Shown here one piece after another: positions 6,701 to 14,112 of a stretch of DNA of 14,112 nucleotides. The stretch covers positions 1-14,112 of the forward strand of contig CAZTVM010000050.1 of the NCBI GenBank assembly GCA_964617065.1. The letters run 5' to 3'. A program made the position numbers and the translations under genes. A model generated the notes under the pieces. It was not told the origin of the DNA. It worked only from the letters and a program-made list of their open reading frames with translations, and did not search any database. Origin of the DNA: JAVBNU01 sp964617065. Lineage in GTDB: Bacteria > Cyanobacteriota > Vampirovibrionia > Gastranaerophilales > Gastranaerophilaceae. Within the stretch, counting starts at the first letter, position 1, and the number at the start of each line of letters is the position of its first letter.

Positions 6701-7489
6701 ATGCCTACTGATTTATTAGTACTTTTTTCTGAAAGAAATATCATAATTTTTATTTTGATAGTAACAAGACTTAGTGGAATGATATTTTCAGCCCCATTAT
6801 TTTCCACTTATCCTATACCCAGACAAGTAAAGATATGGTTAGTTGTTGCAATAGCCGTACTTATTTTTCCTACTATTGCGACGAAAGGTCTTTTAGTGCC
6901 TCATGATATGCCTGAGATGCTTGTATATATGTTCAAAGAGTTTGGACTAGGCTATCTTGTCGGTTTTTTGGCAAATTTAATATTTGTAGCATGTCAGGTT
7001 GGCGCAGAAATAATAAGTGTGCAAGCAGGTCTAGCCATAGGTAATGTACTCGATCCTGTAACTAAGGTTCAATCAAATGTTTTAGGGCAATTATATGTGT
7101 TGCCTGCCAGTTTAATATTTTTGGCTATCAATGCGCACCATTGGCTATTTTTAACAGTTTGTAACAGTTTTAAGACTATACCTCCCGGTTATAATATATT
7201 TTTTTCTGCTGATATTGTGTCGCAAATTTTGTATTTTGTATCGCAAATATTCACAATAGCAATGGGATTAATATTACCAATATTCGCTGTTTTGTTTGTA
7301 CTTGAAGTGCTATTAGGGTTTGTGTCAAAGATTATGCCACAAATGAATGTTTTCATGATTTCAATACCTATAAAAGTTTACATAGGTTTGTTTTTAATAT
7401 TGATATTTTTGGCGCCGACTTGTGATTACATTTCAGGTTTGATTGAAACTCGAATGTATGAGATAATGAACATGTTTAGTGGAGGTTAG
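6701..7489 (+). CDS. fliR: Flagellar type III export gate protein FliR
   Basis: A 262-residue, very hydrophobic protein with about six membrane segments, the normal size for FliR, the single-copy partner of FliP in the export gate. The N-terminal pattern TRLSGMIFSAPLFSTYPIP followed by RQVKIWLVVAIAVLIFP (residues about 22-57) is typical. So are FKEFGLGYLVGFLANLIF, AGLAIGNVLDPVTKVQSNV near 110-128, and the C-terminal SKIMPQMNVFMISIPIKVYIG. GAGG five bases before the ATG supports the start. The stop lies six bases before flhB, whose ribosome site GGAGG overlaps the end of this gene. Confidence 0.96.
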   Translation: MPTDLLVLFSERNIIIFILIVTRLSGMIFSAPLFSTYPIPRQVKIWLVVAIAVLIFPTIATKGLLVPHDMPEMLVYMFKEFGLGYLVGFLANLIFVACQVGAEIISVQAGLAIGNVLDPVTKVQSNVLGQLYVLPASLIFLAINAHHWLFLTVCNSFKTIPPGYNIFFSADIVSQILYFVSQIFTIAMGLILPIFAVLFVLEVLLGFVSKIMPQMNVFMISIPIKVYIGLFLILIFLAPTCDYISGLIETRMYEIMNMFSGG

Positions 7490-7495
7490 AAACGA

Positions 7496-8578
7496 ATGTC
7501 AGGCGAAGAAAAAACAGAATCGGCGACGCCTCGACGGAGGAACAAAGAACGAGAAAAAGGTAATATCGCAAGAAGTCAAGATATGAATTCAGCACTTGTC
7601 CTTTTTGGTGCTGTAGGTTTGATGATTTCTTTCGGACCTAAAATTCTCGACAAGCTGAAAGACCTATTGTTTTTTGCATTTACAAATATTGCGCCTTCTC
7701 GGATAGATGGAGGCGATATTTCAGGGCTTATTAACCCATATTTCGATTTTTTAGTTCAGATTATTTTCCCTTTCATGTGTTTTTTGTTTATTTTAGTAAT
7801 ATTTTTGATTTGGACACAAGTTGGCAATTTATTCGTCGTCGAAAAGGTAAAACCTAAATTTGATAAGGTTTCACCTAAAAATATTTTGAATAATGCAAAA
7901 GAAAAGTTAAATCCATTTAACGTTAAAAATATGGTTGAGTTCGTCAAGTCAGTTGTAAAAATGGTCGTTGTATTTTTTGCAGGTTATTCAGTATTGTTGG
8001 CTAGAAAAGACGATTTATTCGGATTGTTAGGCGCTAATATAAATACAGGTTTTGAAGTACTCGGTAGTATAATCATACAAATGACTTTAACGATTTGTTG
8101 CATGTTGATGATTATCGGATTTATTGATAAAAAATATCAAACTTATCAGTATGAAAAGTCAATAAAAATGAGTAAGCAAGAAATCAAAGATGAGTGGAAA
8201 AACATAGAAGGTGACCCAAAAATAAAGTCTAAAATCAAGTCTGCGCAAATGAAATTTGTTCAGCAAAAAATGATGAGCAATATTCTGACAGCAGACGTGA
8301 TAGTGACTAACCCGACACACTTTGCAGTAGCAATTAAGTATGATAAACAAAAAGCGCCTGCGCCTATTGTTGTAGCGAAAGGTGTCGATTTTTTAGCTTT
8401 TAAAATTCGTGAGATAGCAGAGAATAATCACATACCGATAGTTGAAAATCGACCTTTGGCTCGTGCATTGTATAAATTAGTGCCGGTAGATGGAACTATT
8501 CCTGCTGAGTTATATGTAGCAGTAGCCGAAGTTCTCGCTTGGGTGTATAATAGAGGAAAGAGTGAGGTGAAAAATTAG
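7496..8578 (+). CDS. flhB: Flagellar export switch protein FlhB
   Basis: FlhB anchors to the export gate and switches substrate class from rod/hook to filament after self-cleavage. The 360-residue product starts with the family's charged tail (EEKTESATPRRRNKEREKGN). It then has four membrane segments (about 33-50, 85-107, 150-168 and 188-210), a basic linker helix, and a cytoplasmic domain from about 215. The autocleavage motif NPTH is intact at 272-275 (within VIVTNPTHFAVAIKY), so cleavage between Asn272 and Pro273 is expected. The later VVAKGVDFLAFKIREIAENN and PIVENRPLARALY blocks are also conserved. Length is normal. GGAGG lies ten bases before the ATG. The final base of its TAG stop is the first base of the flhA start codon. 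Confidence 0.97.
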   Translation: MSGEEKTESATPRRRNKEREKGNIARSQDMNSALVLFGAVGLMISFGPKILDKLKDLLFFAFTNIAPSRIDGGDISGLINPYFDFLVQIIFPFMCFLFILVIFLIWTQVGNLFVVEKVKPKFDKVSPKNILNNAKEKLNPFNVKNMVEFVKSVVKMVVVFFAGYSVLLARKDDLFGLLGANINTGFEVLGSIIIQMTLTICCMLMIIGFIDKKYQTYQYEKSIKMSKQEIKDEWKNIEGDPKIKSKIKSAQMKFVQQKMMSNILTADVIVTNPTHFAVAIKYDKQKAPAPIVVAKGVDFLAFKIREIAENNHIPIVENRPLARALYKLVPVDGTIPAELYVAVAEVLAWVYNRGKSEVKN

Positions 8579-10683
8579 TGAACCTTAAAAGTATAGGTGC
8601 ATTTTTTAATCATAGTGACATATTTATGGCTATAGGTTTAGTCATAATTGTCGGCATGATGGTTTTGCCTTTACCTCCGCAACTGCTGGATTTACTTTTG
8701 ACGCTTAATATTTCTTTATCAGTTATAATTATGCTTATTTGTCTTTATACAAAAGAGCCTTTAGACTATTCTTCGTTTCCTGTTATTTTGCTTATATCAA
8801 CAATTTTTAGATTAGGCTTGAACGTCAGTTCAACACGTTTGATTTTATTGCATGCAAACGCAGGTGAAGTTATTACGTCGTTTGGACAGTTCGTAGTTGG
8901 TGGCAATTACGTTGTAGGCTTTATAGTATTTGCAGTTTTGGTCATAATCAACTTTATGGTAATCACCGGTGGTGCAACTCGTGTAGCTGAAGTATCTGCA
9001 CGTTTCACATTAGACAGCTTACCTGGCAAGCAATTGAGTATAGACGCAGACTTAAATTCAGGACTGATATCAGAAGACCAAGCTCGAGAGCGTCGAAGAA
9101 AACTTGAACGTGAAGCTGATTTTTACGGTACTATGGACGGTGCTTCTAAATTTGTAAAAGGTGATGCAACCGCTGCGATTATCATTACTGTAATAAATAT
9201 TATCGGTGGTTTAATTATCGGTATGTGGCAGTTACATATGGACTTTATTAATGCGCTTTCAACTTATACTATTTTGACAGTTGGCGATGGTTTAGTATCA
9301 CAAATCCCTGCACTTTTAATATCGTTTGCAACAGGTTTGATTATCTCAAGAGCGAGCGGTCAAGATACAAGTTTGGGCGATGACATAAAAAAAGAAATGT
9401 TTTCTAATCCGACTGTTTTGGCTGTTGTTTCCGGTATGTTGGCATTTATTGGGTTGGTGCCCGGCATGCCTACTATTCCGTTTGTACTGATTAGCTGCGT
9501 TGTTGGGTGGCTTGCAATACTGAAAAATAAAGAAATAAAACAAAAAGCTGCAGATGAAAAAGCGCAAGAAGCTCTAAAATCAAAAGAAGAAAAAGTTGCA
9601 AAACGTAAGAAAAAAGCTTCAAAAGAGAGTGTTATGGAACTTTTGACGGTTGAAGCGATAGAGGTTGAAATAGGTTATCGATTAGTGCCGTTGTTAGACC
9701 CTGAAAAAGGCGGTGATTTATTAGAGCGGATATCGCAAATCCGCAGACAAACTGCTTTGGAATTAGGTATTGTTTTGCCATCAATCAGAGTTAGGGATAA
9801 TTTACAGTTGCCACCTGATTCCTATCAGGTAAAATTAAAAGGTGTGCCTATCGAGACAGGCACTGTTTATACAGATAAACATTTGGCAATGAATGCCTCT
9901 GGCAACAGTGATGAAACAGGCTTGCAAGGTATTAGTACCATTGAGCCTGCTTTTGGGCTACCTGCACTTTGGATAAGTGACTCTGATAAGGATACGGCTG
10001 AACTCAATGGTTATACGGTGGTACCTCCATCTGCTGTTATATCAACTCATTTGACTGAGATAATTAAAAAGAATGCTTCTGAAATTCTTTCTCGTGCTGA
10101 TATACAGCAACTCATTGATAATTTAAAAAATGATGTTTCAGAGACATACGTCAATGACATTATGAAGGAAACATCAGTGAGCGAAGTGCAGCAAGTTATT
10201 AATAATTTACTGAAAGAACGTGTTTCAGTTCGTGATTTGAAGACGATATTAGAAGTAATGACCCAGTATTCTAAAACAAGTAAGAATACGGATTTTCTAA
10301 CTGAGCAAGTGCGTCAGGCTTTGGCTAAATCGATATGCAAACAAAATTTAGCGGATAGTGGAGAATTATTTGTCATCACATTAGCTCCTGAAGTGGAAAA
10401 TACTGTTGCTCAAGGTGTTGGAAATGATGGAGTTAGTCTGGTGTTAGACCCTGATTTTACAAGACGCTTGTTAGATAGTTTGAACAATGAGTTGGAGAAA
10501 ACCATCAGCACATACGGCAGTCAGCCGGTAATACTTTGTTCTTCACCGATAAGACTGCCTTTTAGACGTTTATTGGAAAGAACTTATCCACAAATTGCGA
10601 TTATGTCGTATAATGAGATAAGTAATAATGTAAAAGCGAAATCTGTAGGTATTATTCGTGCAGAGTGGGCAGCAGCTGTGTAA
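8578..10683 (+). CDS. flhA: Flagellar type III export protein FlhA
   Basis: FlhA forms the nonameric ring beneath the export gate that receives chaperone-substrate complexes and couples proton flow to export. The 701-residue product has an eight-helix membrane domain (about 14-316) containing the conserved cytoplasmic FHIPEP loop: ARFTLDSLPGKQLSIDADL from 141, then a GLISEDQARERRRKLEREADFYGTMDGA-type block to about 190. A strongly charged Lys/Glu linker (about 317-350) leads to a four-part cytoplasmic domain (about 352-701) with PLLDPEKGGDLLERI and the C-terminal LLERTYPQIAIMSYNEI. It starts with GTG rather than ATG, overlapping the flhB stop by one base, with GAGG ten bases upstream. This suggests tight translational coupling. 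Nothing appears broken or missing. Confidence 0.97.
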   Translation: MNLKSIGAFFNHSDIFMAIGLVIIVGMMVLPLPPQLLDLLLTLNISLSVIIMLICLYTKEPLDYSSFPVILLISTIFRLGLNVSSTRLILLHANAGEVITSFGQFVVGGNYVVGFIVFAVLVIINFMVITGGATRVAEVSARFTLDSLPGKQLSIDADLNSGLISEDQARERRRKLEREADFYGTMDGASKFVKGDATAAIIITVINIIGGLIIGMWQLHMDFINALSTYTILTVGDGLVSQIPALLISFATGLIISRASGQDTSLGDDIKKEMFSNPTVLAVVSGMLAFIGLVPGMPTIPFVLISCVVGWLAILKNKEIKQKAADEKAQEALKSKEEKVAKRKKKASKESVMELLTVEAIEVEIGYRLVPLLDPEKGGDLLERISQIRRQTALELGIVLPSIRVRDNLQLPPDSYQVKLKGVPIETGTVYTDKHLAMNASGNSDETGLQGISTIEPAFGLPALWISDSDKDTAELNGYTVVPPSAVISTHLTEIIKKNASEILSRADIQQLIDNLKNDVSETYVNDIMKETSVSEVQQVINNLLKERVSVRDLKTILEVMTQYSKTSKNTDFLTEQVRQALAKSICKQNLADSGELFVITLAPEVENTVAQGVGNDGVSLVLDPDFTRRLLDSLNNELEKTISTYGSQPVILCSSPIRLPFRRLLERTYPQIAIMSYNEISNNVKAKSVGIIRAEWAAAV

Positions 10684-10705
10684 GTTTAGTTGGGATGATT
10701 AAATT

Positions 10706-10966
10706 ATGGCTCAAAAAATGAAATCTAATAGTAATTATTCAACGGCACTCGCCGGCGTGTTTTTTTGTGCAGCCTTCTTTTTTACAGGTATATTGACTTT
10801 TTTGACTCAAATGTCTTTTGATATAAGCTCTGTAATATATGCAGCCAAAAAAATTCTTCCATCATCTTGTACGCTAGCCCTCCTTGGGTATTTTATAGGT
10901 AAAATCATTGACAATTCTGGAAAAACAACCGTAAAAAAAGTTCAAACTAAAAAAATGAATTATTAA
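10706..10966 (+). CDS. Small two-helix membrane protein of unknown function after flhA
   Basis: I do not recognise this 86-residue protein. It has a short polar N-terminus, a hydrophobic segment at about 14-36 (ALAGVFFCAAFFFTGILTFL), a 15-residue linker (SFDISSVIYAAKKIL), and a second segment at about 52-69 with a small-residue GYFIGK patch. A basic tail rich in Lys and Thr follows. The positive tail suggests a C-terminus in the cytoplasm and hence a hairpin in the inner membrane. It sits 22 bp after flhA and 19 bp before the kinase, in the same direction, so it is probably co-transcribed. It is not FliO, which normally has one membrane helix and lies before fliP. A role in export-gate assembly or as a partner of the kinase is possible but unsupported. 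The ribosome site is weak (GGGA about ten bases upstream). Confidence 0.75.
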   Translation: MAQKMKSNSNYSTALAGVFFCAAFFFTGILTFLTQMSFDISSVIYAAKKILPSSCTLALLGYFIGKIIDNSGKTTVKKVQTKKMNY

Positions 10967-10985
10967 ATTAAAGAATGGACAAAAA

Positions 10986-12614
10986 ATGCAAAAAGAAATT
11001 AAAAAAGCGAATATTAAAATTGAAAAAGTAAACAATAGAAACAAAATAAACTTGCGTACAGAATTTTTGTCGTTTACTTTAATTTCGATGTTGATAATAG
11101 TTGCTGTAAATGCACTTTTAATTAACAATATTATAGTTGAATCGAATAATAGCTTCAAAATGCAGTCAATTGTCGCACAAAAAAAGGTTATGAATAGTAT
11201 TCTTGAAACAACAATGGTGTCAAAAATAGCGTCTTTTGATACTCATGAGTTTAAAACTTTATTTAAGTTTCTCGTTTCAAACAATGCTTCTATGCTTATT
11301 TTAGTTGATGCAAATACGCACAAAGTCGTTTTTTCCAACAATGAAAAATTAATTAATATTCCGTTTAATCAGTATTCAGTGCACGAGTTTTTGCTTGCGC
11401 ATGGTATAACTGATTATATTGGGGCAAATGTTCTTTTTGACAGCAACTCAAAATACAATTTATATTTTATTCCTGCTGAGACAAATTTAGCGAATATTGA
11501 AAAAATTTACATGCAAATGAAAATCATACTCGTGCTTTCATTAGTATTTGCTCTAATTGTTTCAATAGTTTTAGCTCAAAAGGTTATTGGTCCTTTGAAT
11601 AGTCTTATTGCAGGTACAAAACGATTTGCAAACGGTGATTTTTCTACGAATATAGAGGAATCTAATTATATAGAGATAAATAACCTTGTGATAGCTTACA
11701 ACAAGATGTCTGATGACTTACAGGCTTTGTACAGTTCTTTAGAACAAAAAGTTAAGATTAGAACGAAAGAATTGGAAGTAGCGCTAAATGAACTTAAAAA
11801 TACGCAGTCTATGATGGTTCACTCCGAAAAAATGAAATCTCTGGGTAGTCTAGTAGCAGGTATTACTCACGAAATTAATAATCCTATAAATTTTATTTAT
11901 GGGAATTTAATCCATTTGTCAAATTATACTAATGATTTGATTAATATAATATCTGCGTATGAAAATATAGAGGATAAAATTTCACCGGAATTGATAGAAA
12001 ATATAGTAAAAATGAAAAAAGATATTGATTATGCTTTTTTGAAATCTGATTTAACGGATTTAATAAACAGCTGCAAGGAAGGTACTGAACGTACTCGTAA
12101 TATCGTTCAAGATTTAAAAAATTTCTCAAGACTGGACGCAAATGTTATAAACACAGTTGATTTAGAAAAAGAAATTGATACTACATTGAATATTTTGACG
12201 AACAAATTAAAAAACAGGATAACTGTACACAAAGAATATGCTGAAAGTATGCCGACTATTGAGGCTCATGGCGGTCAACTTAATCAAGTTTTTATGAACA
12301 TTCTTGATAATGCAGCATACGCAATAAAAGATACAGGCGACATATACATAAGATTGAATTATGATGAAAAATATGCTTTAATAGAATTTGAAGACACAGG
12401 CTCAGGTATGGATGCAGATACTATAAAGCATATATTTGAACCGTTTTATACAACAAAACCTGTTGGTCAAGGTACAGGTTTAGGTATGTCAATTAGCTAT
12501 AAGGTAATAAAAAATCATAGTGGCATAGTATCTTTGAAAAGTGAATTGGGTAAAGGTTCCTTATTTACGATAAAAATTCCGAGAGAATATACCTCAAATG
12601 AAGAAATTGTTTAG
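10986..12614 (+). CDS. Membrane sensor histidine kinase (HAMP-HisKA-HATPase)
   Basis: A 542-residue two-component sensor. A basic N-terminus precedes membrane helix one (about 28-50). An extracytoplasmic sensor region of about 125 residues follows, with no recognised ligand motif. Then come helix two (about 179-198), a HAMP linker (about 199-252, KVIGPLNSLIAGTKRFANGDF), a coiled coil (about 245-280), and the H box with phospho-accepting His295 in THEINNPINFIYGN. An unusually long helical stretch reaches the ATPase domain. The catalytic boxes are intact: NILDNAAYAI (N438, N442), DTGSGM (470-475), FEPFYTTK (484-491) and GTGLGMSI (496-503). The long insert and the GNLIHLSNYTNDL sequence resemble a kinase group I know from Cyanobacteria. 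It lies 15 bp before a receiver-HD-GYP gene, its likely phosphorylation target. The ribosome site is weak. Confidence 0.93.
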   Translation: MQKEIKKANIKIEKVNNRNKINLRTEFLSFTLISMLIIVAVNALLINNIIVESNNSFKMQSIVAQKKVMNSILETTMVSKIASFDTHEFKTLFKFLVSNNASMLILVDANTHKVVFSNNEKLINIPFNQYSVHEFLLAHGITDYIGANVLFDSNSKYNLYFIPAETNLANIEKIYMQMKIILVLSLVFALIVSIVLAQKVIGPLNSLIAGTKRFANGDFSTNIEESNYIEINNLVIAYNKMSDDLQALYSSLEQKVKIRTKELEVALNELKNTQSMMVHSEKMKSLGSLVAGITHEINNPINFIYGNLIHLSNYTNDLINIISAYENIEDKISPELIENIVKMKKDIDYAFLKSDLTDLINSCKEGTERTRNIVQDLKNFSRLDANVINTVDLEKEIDTTLNILTNKLKNRITVHKEYAESMPTIEAHGGQLNQVFMNILDNAAYAIKDTGDIYIRLNYDEKYALIEFEDTGSGMDADTIKHIFEPFYTTKPVGQGTGLGMSISYKVIKNHSGIVSLKSELGKGSLFTIKIPREYTSNEEIV

Positions 12615-12629
12615 GATTAGTACAAAAAT

Positions 12630-13646
12630 ATGGAAGTAAAAAAATTTCAAATACTTATTGTTGACGATGAAGAAAATAATTTAGCATTGCTGTATAGAAC
12701 ATTGAGAGCTAAGTATGATGTCGATAAGGCACAATCACCTGTTATTGCAATAGATTTACTTAAGCAAAAGCATTACGACTTAATAATTTCTGACCACAAA
12801 ATGCCTGAAATGGACGGCGTAGAACTTTTGAAATATGCTTACGATAATTGTCCAGACACTATGCGTATACTCCTCACTGCGTATTCTGAAGTAGGTATAT
12901 TGATTAATTCTATTAATTACGCAAAAATTTATCGTTACATTAAAAAGCCTTATGGCCCTGATGAATTACTTATGGTCGTAGAATCAGCGCTGGATTATTT
13001 GCAACTTAAAAAAGATAACGAAGCTTTAATTTCTGATTTGAAAAATCTATTTTCCGGAACGATAAGAGCAATTGTAGAAGCACTTGATGCAAAAGATTCT
13101 TTTACAGTAGGGCGTAGTAAGCGTGTAACTTACTATTCAATAAAAATGGCAGAATATTTGTCGCTGCCGAGTGTAGAAGTCGGTAAAATTGAGATTGCAG
13201 GCATGCTGCATGATATTGGAATGATTGGTATTTCTGATGAGCTACTCTCAAAGGTTGAAGCGCTTACACCAGAGGAAATGGTGCAGATTAAGCAACATGT
13301 TCATTATAGTATAAAAATTTTGGAAGATATCAAACAACTAAAAGATGTTCTTGAAATTATTAAACATCATCATGAACACTGGAATGGTAATGGCTATCCC
13401 GATGGTCTACAAGGTGAAAACATACCGTTAGCTTCTCGTATTATCGCAATTACTGATGCTTACGATGGTATGGTCTCTCATCGTGCGTACAGAACTGCTA
13501 AGACCCACGAACAGGCGCTTGCTATTATCCATTCATTGTCAGGTGTTCAGTTTGATCCCAAACTCGTTGATGTTTTTGATGCTATATCACTGGAAGCTTT
13601 GCACGATATAGAACAAATTACAATCTACGAAAATAATCAAGTTTGA
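12630..13646 (+). CDS. Response regulator with variant HD-GYP output domain
   Basis: A 338-residue protein with an intact receiver (1-125): acidic pair Asp12-Asp13, acceptor Asp55 in ISDHKMPEMDG, Thr83 in LLTAYS and Lys106 in YIKKPY. It can therefore be phosphorylated, most simply by the kinase encoded 15 bp upstream. A helical linker leads to an HD-GYP domain (about 140-325), with HD at 194-195, His223, HHHEHWNGNGYPDGL (246-260) and ITDAYDGM with Asp276. Two usual active-site residues differ: the first conserved His is Arg162 (VGRSKR instead of GHSxR), and HDIGK is HDIGM (Met198). The WDG before GYP is WNG. The core metal ligands remain, so cyclic di-GMP hydrolysis is plausible but not assured; a sensing or slow-turnover role is an alternative. 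The domain assignment is firm, the activity uncertain. Confidence 0.92.
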   Translation: MEVKKFQILIVDDEENNLALLYRTLRAKYDVDKAQSPVIAIDLLKQKHYDLIISDHKMPEMDGVELLKYAYDNCPDTMRILLTAYSEVGILINSINYAKIYRYIKKPYGPDELLMVVESALDYLQLKKDNEALISDLKNLFSGTIRAIVEALDAKDSFTVGRSKRVTYYSIKMAEYLSLPSVEVGKIEIAGMLHDIGMIGISDELLSKVEALTPEEMVQIKQHVHYSIKILEDIKQLKDVLEIIKHHHEHWNGNGYPDGLQGENIPLASRIIAITDAYDGMVSHRAYRTAKTHEQALAIIHSLSGVQFDPKLVDVFDAISLEALHDIEQITIYENNQV

Positions 13647-13670
13647 CGTAATAAAAATTGGAGATAAAAT

Positions 13671-14112
13671 ATGTTCTCATTTTTTAAAAAGAAATCAGAA
13701 AAAAATGAAAAAATTGGCAATGAAGCGAATGAGTTGACTGATATGTTCACTTGTACAGTGAATGCAATTCTCACTGCTATTGACCAAAAAGGTCAGTATA
13801 CAGCAGGGAGAAGTAGTCGTATTACGTATTATGCTGTTAAAATCGCTGAGCAACTCAACCTGTCACACGAAGAAATCAGCAAAATTGAAGTGGCTAGCAT
13901 GCTCCACGATATCGGTATGATAAATATTCCTGATGAAGTGCTTTACAAAAATGACAAGCTAACGTACGATGAGTACGAATTAATCAAACAACATGTAACC
14001 AACGGTATTAAAGTATTGAAAACGATTGAACAGCTAAGTTCTATAATACCGATAATTCGTCATCACCATGAAAGATGGGATGGTAAAGGTTATCCTGACG
14101 GCGTATCAGGTG
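13671..14112 (+). CDS. Receiver-less variant HD-GYP protein, partial (continues beyond window)
   Basis: The first 147 residues of a second HD-GYP protein, cut by the window end. There is no receiver. A short Lys-rich start (MFSFFKKKSEKNEKIG) goes straight into the HD-GYP domain from about residue 22. The motifs seen are AGRSSRITYY (45-54), HDIGM (79-83), His108 and HHHERWDGKGYPDG (131-144). It shares with the preceding protein Arg in place of the first conserved His and Met in place of the Lys of HDIGK, along with EV/EI-ASMLHDIGM-like surroundings. The two are therefore probably tandem duplicates, one of which lost or never had the receiver. GGAG seven bases before the ATG supports the start. 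It lies 24 bp after the receiver-HD-GYP gene and is probably in the same operon. The C-terminal third is not visible. Confidence 0.88.
   Translation, partial: MFSFFKKKSEKNEKIGNEANELTDMFTCTVNAILTAIDQKGQYTAGRSSRITYYAVKIAEQLNLSHEEISKIEVASMLHDIGMINIPDEVLYKNDKLTYDEYELIKQHVTNGIKVLKTIEQLSSIIPIIRHHHERWDGKGYPDGVSG

Noticed and set aside
10706..10966. The small membrane protein as a displaced FliO
   Set aside because: FliO usually has one membrane helix and a larger cytoplasmic part. This protein has two helices and a short tail, with no recognisable similarity.
10874..11158. 94-codon open frame on the minus strand across the small-protein/kinase junction
   Set aside because: It is antisense to two well-supported genes, has no ribosome site or promoter of note, and its Phe/Ile/Leu-rich product is what antisense reading of AT-rich DNA produces.
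1..14112. CRISPR arrays, insertion sequences, tRNA/rRNA genes, riboswitches and attachment sites
   Set aside because: No phased repeats with spacers, transposase-like frames with terminal inverted repeats, or tRNA- or riboswitch-like conserved folds were noticed. Nearly all DNA is coding, and the gene-free gaps are at most about 165 bases.

Overview
The window is an AT-rich stretch of a flagellated bacterium with a Gram-negative-type envelope. It most likely belongs to the non-photosynthetic sister lineage of Cyanobacteria (Melainabacteria/Vampirovibrionia, such as gut Gastranaerophilales). The lineage call is an inference. It rests on low GC, a complete fliP-fliQ-fliR-flhB-flhA block next to c-di-GMP enzymes, and a histidine kinase whose stretch after the phospho-histidine (HEINNPINFIYGN and a long helical insert) resembles kinases I associate with Cyanobacteria. 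No marker gene in the window settles the taxonomy.

Layout, left to right. (1) 1-332, minus: the 5' part of a GntR-type regulator gene, cut by the window edge, with a strong ribosome binding site and a 40-residue N-terminal extension. (2) 498-2713, plus: a two-gene unit joined by an ATGA overlap, a nitrilase-superfamily amidohydrolase and a PBP4-type (DacB) D-Ala-D-Ala carboxypeptidase/endopeptidase. (3) 2769-4382, plus: a GAF-GGDEF diguanylate cyclase behind two stacked extended -10 promoters. (4) 4412-5482, minus: a pseudo-receiver/HD-GYP phosphodiesterase, convergent with the cyclase and apparently transcribed from a leaderless promoter. (5) 5643 to the right edge, plus: one long apparent operon with gaps of 24 bp or less. 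It runs fliP, fliQ, fliR, flhB, flhA, an 86-residue two-helix membrane protein of unknown function, a membrane sensor histidine kinase, a receiver-HD-GYP protein with an intact phospho-acceptor, and a second, receiver-less HD-GYP protein cut by the window end.

Together, the fliPQR/flhBA products form the membrane core and gate of the flagellar type III export machine. The genes on both sides make or (predictably) degrade or sense cyclic di-GMP, the second messenger that commonly controls motility. The kinase and the receiver-HD-GYP protein look like a cognate two-component pair co-transcribed with the export genes. The two HD-GYP proteins at the operon end share the same two deviations from the canonical active site (Arg for the first conserved His, and HDIGM for HDIGK). 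The HD-GYP protein on the opposite strand is canonical at both positions. This shared variant, the unidentified small membrane protein, and the promoter architecture are the points most worth following up. I found no RNA genes, CRISPR arrays, insertion sequences or convincing terminators.
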